Below are positions 44,051 to 50,825 of a stretch of DNA of 64,000 nucleotides, piece by piece. This DNA comes from Tritrichomonas musculus (taxonomy: Eukaryota > Parabasalia > Tritrichomonadida > Tritrichomonadidae), in NCBI GenBank assembly GCA_039105265.1, contig JAPFFF010000020.1, positions 434,001-498,000 on the forward strand, written 5' to 3'. The position numbers were made by a program, and so were the translations under genes. The notes below the pieces were generated by a model. It was not told where the DNA came from and did no database searches. It saw only the letters and a list, made by a program, of their open reading frames with translations. How positions within the stretch are numbered: position 1 is the first letter of the stretch; every line of letters begins with the position of its first letter.

Positions 44051-44626
44051 AATTATTATGCTTGAATTTAATAAATGCATGGAGAAAAAATGATCATTCG
44101 GATAAATGATCATCATAATTTTTCTTGACACTCTAGGAATTTAATCTAGTTGATTAGCAAAACAATTGTTTACACATTGTTTAAAAAGTTGGAATGACTT
44201 AAAAACGATTTACTTTAATAATCCTTCATGAACAAACAGTAAAATTTGTTTTTCTTTTTTTTTTCAATGCGTCATTTAAGACCCTAACTCAACTCTTTAA
44301 TAAATAATAGTTAAACCTCATAAAATCATATTATACAACTTTAAAGCTTATCAGTCAGAGCGATAATAAATTTTGTCAAAATTATTATAAAAAAAATAAA
44401 AATAAAAATTTCTTGTTTTTCCGTATAAAGAACATCAATCAGTGAAATAAATGGTTAATGTATTTCATATGAGCATGTATTTATTAAGTATCATAATTAA
44501 AACAATTGAAAATAAATAGGCATTTTGAAAAATTAAAAAACAATAAAACATTTACAAAAAACGAACGTTTATTTTTTACACATTTCTGGAAAAATGTATA
44601 TTTTTTGCGCATTTCTGGAAATACGT
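44051..44626 (-). repeat. Right arm of the foldback element
   Basis: Inverse copy of 42995-43569; about 99% identical by eye. Confidence 0.9.
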
Positions 44627-44654
44627 TAGTAAAATAAATTTAACGTGAATGCAA

Positions 44655-45086
44655 ATGAATACGACAAGCTCAGATGATGATAATAATACCGATCCTTTTG
44701 CATTGACTAAGTCAAACGTTAATAGACCTATTGTAACAAAAACATACTTCTATGTACAAGGCGCTGGCGATAGTCCATCCAAATATTATGAAAGAAAATG
44801 GCCACACGAGTTTATGTTTAGTAAGAACCCTAAATATATTCATGTAATTCATTGTCGATGCATATTTAGTAATGCATTAGTAGGAGATGTTATGCTTCAT
44901 GCTTCATTCGTTGAAAGAGATAACTATTTGGATTCATTTATCTGTTTCACTAACACTGTGTTATGCAAATACAAAAAGTATGAAGTAAATCACGTGAAAG
45001 ATCACTTCAGAATTTGGTTCACTGATCTTAATGGTAATTTGATTAATGTACAGCAGTTTGTGTTAGAATTGATGTTGGAATACTAG
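44655..45086 (+). CDS. Penton-like minor capsid protein candidate, element C
   Basis: 143 residues from the second of two close ATGs, chosen because GCAAATG at the start matches the major capsid, pPolB and 389-residue genes. Beta-rich, no signal or membrane segment; the middle reads NPKYIHVIHCRC and the end FRIWFTDLNGNLIN and FVLELML. Its position (divergent from the fibre-like gene, beside the major capsid gene) matches the 246-residue protein of B. Single jelly-roll penton is the best guess; it is short for one, and confidence is modest. Confidence 0.45.
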   Translation: MNTTSSDDDNNTDPFALTKSNVNRPIVTKTYFYVQGAGDSPSKYYERKWPHEFMFSKNPKYIHVIHCRCIFSNALVGDVMLHASFVERDNYLDSFICFTNTVLCKYKKYEVNHVKDHFRIWFTDLNGNLINVQQFVLELMLEY

Positions 45087-45217
45087 CGTAGCTTCGGAAC
45101 ATAGTTCCTTAGGTTTGAAAAACCGTTCTACGAAGTACTGAGACAAAAATATATTTTTACATTCATGATTTAATCAAGTAAATCATATTGAATTTTGAAA
45201 ATTAGTGGCTCATTGAT

Positions 45218-46924
45218 TTACATTAAATGTTCAGGGATATGAATACCATGATAGACTAAACCATTTTTTGCATCCATTGTGAAGAAAGTATCTTGACAGA
45301 TCCAAAGTTCTGGTGGAGGTGGATGGTGAATTGTGTCAACAGTGCTGTCATCATCAACGAGATAATTGTAATATGTGTCATTAACTCCTTTGAACATTGG
45401 TTTACCTCTGAATGTAATTGGAACTGTTTGAGTACCGAAATCTGCGCCATCAAATACATATCCGCCATTGGATCTTTCAAGTTGGAAGTTAATACCAAAA
45501 CTCGTGCCATCAGCTCTGCAATTAGATCGACGTTTACCAAAATCTTCGCTACCTTCAGTCATGTCATTAAGTGCATCAGTAAACGAGTTCTCAAATTCTT
45601 TAGTTGCTTCAAGCGGGCCATCGAGCTCATTAGCGACAAGTTGTAATTGATAGAATCTAGCACCAACTGTTTGTAAATCAGTGTCTGGAATAGCGTGTTT
45701 ATTAACGAATAGATGAACGTTTTCATACATGATGTTATCAAAGCATGTTGCATCATTTGAATTCTTTGGAAAGACAACAGTGATGTTTGTAGCTGAATTA
45801 AGTGATATATCTGTTGTTGTATCGATACCATTAGCTCCTGCAGCATTAGGGAGATGACGACGATCAAGTGTTTGAGATGGAATGATAATTGGAGTTTGCA
45901 ATAATTGACGTAATTGTTCCATTACATGAGGTTTGACAGCAAATCCTGCAATATTTGTTCTCATTTGTTCAACAATACAATTTGTAACAGATAAAGTTAC
46001 ATTATGAACTGCATATGAATATGTTGAATCATTCTGAATGAAAGTAAATTTGTGATCTTTGCTGCTATTTTCATCGCCATTCAGAATTTCCACAATTGAT
46101 GATATAATACTAGCAGCATTACCGCATTGAGTAAACTTGTTCGTCAATCCTGTATAATCTGGTAATGTAATCTTCATCACATCCCCTTCCCATGTTTCTA
46201 AAGCATCTTTAACAACTGATGGAGAAATTGGTGCCCAAACAAATGCATCCGTTGATGTTTCAACTAATTCCTTGATCTCACCACAAATTGCATTAGGGTA
46301 TAACATGAATGCTTGATATTTGAGTAAATCAGTGTAAGGAATTACGAGTTCCATAATGTATGAATGTTCATAACCATCAGCGAGATCAGATAATGGAACA
46401 TAAATGCCACAAACTGATTCAGAGAATGATGAAACATTATCCCATGTTGAATGACAATATTTAGCTGTAGCCTTTTCAGAACGAGGTTTAAGAAAATTAT
46501 AAGCAAATTGTTCACGAACGGCTTCGTCCTGAGTATTCTTGCACATAATATTATTACAAATGGTATCAAGTTTACCGAAGAATTCAGCTGAGTTCTTTAA
46601 TCCAATGAATACACGGATGAGCTTTTTGTAATCATGTTCGAATCCAGTTAATGCTTTATCTAATTTGACGGAAAGTTTGAGCTTGATGCTAATGAATGAA
46701 TTCTCCATTTGTGTGATCGGGAAGTTTTCAGATGTGAGACGAAGATATGATTTAGTGCGTACTGGATGTGGGCAATTAGAGTCAAAGCACTCAAATGTTT
46801 TCCAATTGAAGTAATGATCACCACCATTGGCTTGAACTAAATTCGCAACTTGATCTTGAAAGAAACGATATAAATCTCCTTCTGCATTAGATAATCCTTT
46901 TGTTTGTGCATTAGCGAAAGTCAT
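45218..46924 (-). CDS. MCP: Polinton major capsid protein (double jelly-roll)
   Basis: 568 residues from ATG 46924 (MTFANAQTKG), preferred to an upstream ATG because GGCAAATG precedes it. Features expected of Polinton capsid proteins are present: an N-terminal virion-anchor-like helix, long beta-rich halves, the RVFIGLKNSAEFFGKLDTI block, the VCGIYVPLSDL segment and the YIMELVIPYTDLLKYQAFM segment. It would form the pseudo-hexagonal capsomers of the shell. The gene looks whole. Divergent from the pVI-like gene. Confidence 0.8.
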   Translation of the reverse strand: MTFANAQTKGLSNAEGDLYRFFQDQVANLVQANGGDHYFNWKTFECFDSNCPHPVRTKSYLRLTSENFPITQMENSFISIKLKLSVKLDKALTGFEHDYKKLIRVFIGLKNSAEFFGKLDTICNNIMCKNTQDEAVREQFAYNFLKPRSEKATAKYCHSTWDNVSSFSESVCGIYVPLSDLADGYEHSYIMELVIPYTDLLKYQAFMLYPNAICGEIKELVETSTDAFVWAPISPSVVKDALETWEGDVMKITLPDYTGLTNKFTQCGNAASIISSIVEILNGDENSSKDHKFTFIQNDSTYSYAVHNVTLSVTNCIVEQMRTNIAGFAVKPHVMEQLRQLLQTPIIIPSQTLDRRHLPNAAGANGIDTTTDISLNSATNITVVFPKNSNDATCFDNIMYENVHLFVNKHAIPDTDLQTVGARFYQLQLVANELDGPLEATKEFENSFTDALNDMTEGSEDFGKRRSNCRADGTSFGINFQLERSNGGYVFDGADFGTQTVPITFRGKPMFKGVNDTYYNYLVDDDSTVDTIHHPPPPELWICQDTFFTMDAKNGLVYHGIHIPEHLM

Positions 46925-46993
46925 TTGCCTGCAGCAAAATAAATGAAACGCATTACCGGAATAATTATTTTTGCTATGAACGAAATTCAACAA
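46925..46993. promoter_or_regulatory. Divergent start region of MCP and pVI-like genes
   Basis: A 69-bp spacer. On the minus strand ATTTATTTTGCTGCAGGCAA leads into the MCP ATG; on the plus strand ATTATTTTTGC, then GAACGAAATTCAACAA, leads into the pVI-like ATG. The two sides carry the two different start motifs seen in this element. Confidence 0.5.
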
Positions 46994-47251
46994 ATGGCGT
47001 TCGGTAGTTGGTTTAAGAAGATATCAAGCAAAATCGTTAATGGAGTGAAGAAAGCATTACCGGTTGTTAGAAAGATCATAGATATTGGTAGACAAGTTGC
47101 ACCAATTATAGCTCCAATTATTGGTGGCGGTGCTGGTAAGTTGATTAGTAATGTTGGAAAAATAGCTGGTGAGGCAGATAGATGGTGGAATGCGATCGCT
47201 AATAAACCAGTTGTGAATGCAGATCGATTTGCTGCACCAATGTTAAAGTAG
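46994..47251 (+). CDS. Small pVI/pX-like membrane-active virion protein candidate, element C
   Basis: 85 residues starting MAFGSWFKKISSKI, basic and amphipathic, with a hydrophobic Gly/Ile-rich middle (APIIAPIIGGGAGK). The first eight residues (MAFGSWFK) are identical in the 72-residue protein of D. Adenovirus pVI and pX-type proteins of related viruses have similar W-x-x-I/F amphipathic starts and Gly/Ala/Ile-rich stretches and help penetrate membranes; the analogy is inference. An ATG 51 bases upstream is less likely because the conserved peptide starts here. Confidence 0.65.
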   Translation: MAFGSWFKKISSKIVNGVKKALPVVRKIIDIGRQVAPIIAPIIGGGAGKLISNVGKIAGEADRWWNAIANKPVVNADRFAAPMLK

Positions 47252-47301
47252 TCTAGGCATAAATACGTGCTCTCATTTCTTCAGTTAGTTCAGGATTAGG
47301 T

Positions 47302-48027
47302 TCAGGTATCAAAATCAAGATTAGATGCTGATTGTGAATAAATGAAGTGCAATTGTTGTTTGTTGAAACATGGAAATATGAATAACGTTGTGATTTCATT
47401 CTTAATGTGAGGTTTAATGCCTTTCCATCCTTGAATGAGTAAGAAGTAAGTAATGTTTGTATGTCTGTAACGACGAATTTGTTGACTAAAGAATGATTCC
47501 TCTGATGAAAACAATTTACTGTTACTAATATCATCAAATAGAACGATTGTATGTAAGTAAGGTTTACTGAAATCATTAATGTGTAATGTTTTGAATAGAT
47601 CTTTACGTTGTTCATCAATGATTTTGTAGTCTAAATGTTCACGAAGAATGAGATAGTATAGATTCTTTGCAGCAATGAGAGTTTTAATGAATTCAACTGA
47701 ATCCTTTTCACTAATGGTGACATAAGGCATTCGAATCATTTGCTTCAATGATTGAAAGGATTTATCGTTTTCATCACCGTTTTTAGTAACGTAAATCAAT
47801 AAATGATGTGTATTTAATAGAGATATCTTAATGATTTCCTCTAATGCTATCACTGTTTTGCCTAATGATTGTTTGCCAACGATGACATTCACTGAATTGT
47901 AACGAACTTTGATATCTTGATGTATTGGTTTAATTAATGAATTACTGGTTTCATTAGATTTGGACTTTAATGCATCATTAACTTTGTCTCTAATGAATGA
48001 TAAATTGTATGAAGGTTCTGTTGTCAT
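47302..48027 (-). CDS. ATP: FtsK/HerA-type packaging ATPase, element C
   Basis: A32-like DNA packaging ATPase, expected to pump the genome into the capsid. Walker A is VIVGKQSLGKT and Walker B is TIVLFDDIS; the RYRHTNITYFLLIQGW segment fits the sensor/arginine-finger region of Polinton ATPases. About 241 residues from ATG 48027; an ATG 27 bases upstream is possible, but a TTTATTTTT stretch typical of spacers in this element lies between the two. It appears whole. Confidence 0.85.
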   Translation of the reverse strand: MTTEPSYNLSFIRDKVNDALKSKSNETSNSLIKPIHQDIKVRYNSVNVIVGKQSLGKTVIALEEIIKISLLNTHHLLIYVTKNGDENDKSFQSLKQMIRMPYVTISEKDSVEFIKTLIAAKNLYYLILREHLDYKIIDEQRKDLFKTLHINDFSKPYLHTIVLFDDISNSKLFSSEESFFSQQIRRYRHTNITYFLLIQGWKGIKPHIKNEITTLFIFPCFNKQQLHFIYSQSASNLDFDT

Positions 48028-48077
48028 AAATGCGTTTTCATCAAAAATAAACATTAATTATTGAGCATGTGATATAT

Positions 48078-49247
48078 TTATTCTTCATCATTAAGAGCTT
48101 GACCAGCTGCCATACGTTGTTGATGAACATTTTGCTCATTAATGTATAATGCACGTAAATCAATATTTGGATTAGCTTGATGGAATTCAGCAACAACTTG
48201 CATTAATGTACTAGCTATATTGTTAAATATTTGTTCAATGAATTGACGATCATTATTATGTATAGCAGAAATGCAATTCGTAACCAAACCATCAATAGCA
48301 GCCTTATTTTCTTTCTTAATTTTATCTTTAGCGTCTTTAGTTTGAGCACCAAGTCTATTGTAAAATGCTTCAGCCAAATATAATTCCCAAATTCGAGCGG
48401 ATGCTGATTCAAGGAATTGAAGTTTATATTTCTTTGGAATGAATGTATTGTTATTTCGAGCGAGTTGTGCAATGACATTATCAACATAAGGACCAATGAC
48501 AAATTTACGGAAACGTTGATAAGCAGACATTCTTTTTGAAGGCTTGACTTTATATCCACTAAGATTATAACCTTGAAAAGATTCAGGAGCTTCATATGAT
48601 ATATTACCATAATCGTTATAATTATTACCTGAATCAACGTAACTAATATTCAATAAATCTTGTTTGAATGCATTTAATGGATAATTCTTTCGTGATTCTC
48701 TTGTTGGATATTGATCGTAATAATGTAATGCAACAGGATAGTTACTAGTCTTAGTTGTATAACCATTGACATACATTGGATAATCATTGTGATTTGAAAT
48801 AATTACATCAGGGATTCCATCATTATTTGCATCAGTTAAGTTTTGTAATGAAGCTGGGGCATTAGGATTACGTTTATTGAGTTTCCATGGAGAATGTGGA
48901 TTAGTTGCATTATGACGAGCCACTAATGCTTCTGCACCTTGTGGAGAAATTGCATTCTTTACACGTTTGACATCACGTTGAAGATCTAATATGATGTGTT
49001 GAAGTTCTTTCATACCGACTTTATTATTGCCAAATCCTTTACCTCTCAATAATTGACCATCTCTAGCGGCAGCAAGAAACCTTGCAATTAATTCAGTTTT
49101 AGCAACATTAACATCACTATTAGAATAACGTTGGACTTCTTGAATCGTTAATGGTTCTGGTGCATATTTATTATAAATGTTTAACAAATCCTGAACAGAT
49201 AGTGTGTTTTCCATGAAATCAGCTAATGGATTAACTTCTTGAGTCAT
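48078..49247 (-). CDS. Polinton virion-associated protein candidate (389 aa), element C
   Basis: A helical N-terminus (SVQDLLNIYNKY), a conserved middle block with a DANNDGIPDVI segment that looks like a thrombospondin-3/dockerin-type calcium loop (D-x-N-x-D-G-x-x-D), then VNGYTTKTSNYPV, and a long helical C-terminal half. It lies among the capsid and packaging genes and shares the GCAAATG start motif with MCP. Probably structural, but the function is unknown. The frame is whole. Confidence 0.7.
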   Translation of the reverse strand: MTQEVNPLADFMENTLSVQDLLNIYNKYAPEPLTIQEVQRYSNSDVNVAKTELIARFLAAARDGQLLRGKGFGNNKVGMKELQHIILDLQRDVKRVKNAISPQGAEALVARHNATNPHSPWKLNKRNPNAPASLQNLTDANNDGIPDVIISNHNDYPMYVNGYTTKTSNYPVALHYYDQYPTRESRKNYPLNAFKQDLLNISYVDSGNNYNDYGNISYEAPESFQGYNLSGYKVKPSKRMSAYQRFRKFVIGPYVDNVIAQLARNNNTFIPKKYKLQFLESASARIWELYLAEAFYNRLGAQTKDAKDKIKKENKAAIDGLVTNCISAIHNNDRQFIEQIFNNIASTLMQVVAEFHQANPNIDLRALYINEQNVHQQRMAAGQALNDEE

Positions 49248-49325
49248 TTGCTTGACACTAAAAATAAAAATGAATGAAATCGAATTTATGTTTAAAATGC
49301 ATCAGGGTCTATTTCGGTTTCAAGC

Positions 49326-49796
49326 CTAAAAGGCATCAGGGTCAATGTCTTCATCATTAATTGTACACTTTAATGTGATTTTATTGACAATATCACTTTT
49401 GGCATGACTTCTTGCATTAACGAATTCATTCAATTTGGATTGATTCTCAACATTAATGACAATGCATTCATGATAAAACGATGACTTATATTTAATTCTA
49501 TCAGCCTTGACATAAACTTTCAATAAACGTTTATCTAAAGAATTAAGGACATCATTTTTGAAGGATTTCTTTGGAACTTTAATGTATTCACAACCTGGGA
49601 ACAATTCACGGAACTCTTTGTAAGTCATTAATTTCTGTGCATTATCTTTGTACACTAATGATAGAAACAAAACTTGAACATTAATGAGGTAATTAGAGAA
49701 CTTATCACAAATATAGTCATCAAAGTAAACTTGAACGGCTTTCAATTCGGATTCAGGTAATTGTTCGAATAATTTATTGATAGTGATGAACGTCAT
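49326..49796 (-). CDS. Terminal Polinton protein of unknown function (156 aa), element C
   Basis: The last gene before the right TIR. 156 residues, mixed alpha/beta, no signal peptide, no recognisable catalytic triad. Features include FPGCEYIKVPKKSF and an acidic end (TINDEDIDPDAF). Its start region carries GCAAATAGAAGCAATAATG, close to the start motif of the capsid genes. Not an adenain-type protease by any motif I can see. Confidence 0.65.
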   Translation of the reverse strand: MTFITINKLFEQLPESELKAVQVYFDDYICDKFSNYLINVQVLFLSLVYKDNAQKLMTYKEFRELFPGCEYIKVPKKSFKNDVLNSLDKRLLKVYVKADRIKYKSSFYHECIVINVENQSKLNEFVNARSHAKSDIVNKITLKCTINDEDIDPDAF

Positions 49797-49836
49797 TATT
49801 GCTTCTATTTGCGATGGGGTAAAAATATGTAGTCAT

Positions 49837-50043
49837 TTATTTTTGGAATTGTTTGAAAAATAAAGGCCATAACGAAATTCTTCATGATCGATAAATCAAA
49901 AAATTTGCAGTAGTGTCATTGATAACGGCAAATCAAATGTAAATCAAAAATGAAGACCACAAATACAAAATTCTGGGAAGGCAAAAAAAATGTAAATTAG
50001 CGAAACTGCATTTTGTACCCATCCTTATCTACATTACACTACT
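49837..50043 (-). repeat. Right TIR of element C
   Basis: 207 bp, inverse of 29339-29546. It ends CATTACACTACT, followed by the AAATT target duplication. Confidence 0.95.
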
Positions 50044-50133
50044 AAATTCACCAAAATTCATGCCATTATTATCTGATATACATGGATGTTCAAGAATACT
50101 TCAACCAAATGAGAGAAGTCCATAGCCTTCTTC

Positions 50134-50715
50134 TAGGCTTTTACGCCAAAGCAAAATGGCGTATGGTTTTTAAAAGAAATGGCGTAAATACCGGCTGAAA
50201 AAAGACAAGTGAAAATAAAAAACAATTTTTCTTTATTTAAAAAGCTATTTTTGTTTTTTAATTAATTATTAGTGTTATTTTACTATATTTAATTAAAAGA
50301 AAAAATAAAAAATTATTAAAAAAAATTATAAAATCAATTGGCGTGGCGTACGCCACGCCATTATTTTTTCTGAGGATTTCTGAGGAGTGTTCTCAATTTT
50401 TGAATTGGCGTATAAAATGGGGGATGATTACGCCACGAAAAAAATCATGAGTAGGGGGTCATGCTTTTTTTCATATAAAAATTTGAATACACCAATAAAA
50501 AACCATGAGTAGGGGGTCATGCCTTTTTCGATATAATTTTCAAATTTTGAATAAAAGAACTATAACAAAAAGGAAATTATTTTTTAGTATTTAGATTATT
50601 TAAAGCAAGATTGGTATATAAAAAATTTTACTTTACATAAATTTTTAGAACCATTTTTTTTGGCGTAAGCTATATGGCGTGTTTTTTTCAAAAAAAATAA
50701 TGGCGTAAAAGCCTA
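50134..50715. mobile_element. hAT-like MITE (582 bp)
   Basis: Terminal inverted repeats TAGGCTTTTACGCCA of 15 bp, flanked by the perfect 8-bp duplication CCTTCTTC (50126-50133 and 50716-50723). The interior is AT-rich with several GGCGTA/TACGCC copies and no gene. An 8-bp duplication with TAGG termini fits the hAT superfamily. Its TIR differs from that of the hAT element beside it, so that transposase is probably not its partner. It interrupts the ankyrin-family gene. Confidence 0.85.
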
Positions 50716-50825
50716 CCTTCTTCTTACTTTTATAAACAATGGCGATAATTTGGAAGATGATTACCATTTTTTAATCAATTTTATCGAAGATTCCAACATC
50801 AGTTCAAATAAAAATGATCTCACAA

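Larger units (their letters stand above)
42995..44626. mobile_element. Foldback (long-TIR) element inserted in Polinton C
   Basis: A 1632-bp element made of two near-identical inverted arms of about 575 bp around a 481-bp AT-rich centre without a gene. The outer sequence is ACGTATTTCCAGAAATGCGC, and the flanking dinucleotide TA is present on both sides (42993-42994, 44627-44628). A TTCCAGAAATG(C/T)G(C/T) motif is repeated twice near each end. It is non-autonomous; the TA target suggests mobilisation by a mariner/pogo-type transposase, which is inference. It sits in the divergent spacer between the fibre-like and penton-like genes. Confidence 0.85.
29339..50043. mobile_element. Polinton/Maverick copy C, bounded at both ends (20.7 kb)
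   Basis: Both ends are present. Terminal inverted repeats of 208 and 207 bp begin AGTAGTGTAATG and are about 99% identical, and the 5-bp duplication AAATT flanks them at 29334-29338 and 50044-50048. Order: pPolB(+), integrase(-), small basic(+), 226-residue protein(+), fibre-like(-), foldback insert, penton-like(+), major capsid(-), pVI-like(+), packaging ATPase(-), 389-residue(-) and 156-residue(-) proteins. I recognise no adenain-type protease. The close TIR identity indicates a young insertion, yet there are about five small breaks in the replication and fibre genes plus one inserted element; the capsid-side genes look whole. Confidence 0.95.

Noticed and set aside
50134-50715. MITE as a deletion derivative of the adjacent hAT element
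   Set aside because: Termini differ (TAGGCTTTTACGCCA versus TTACCCTTCGGAC), so the two are not simply related.
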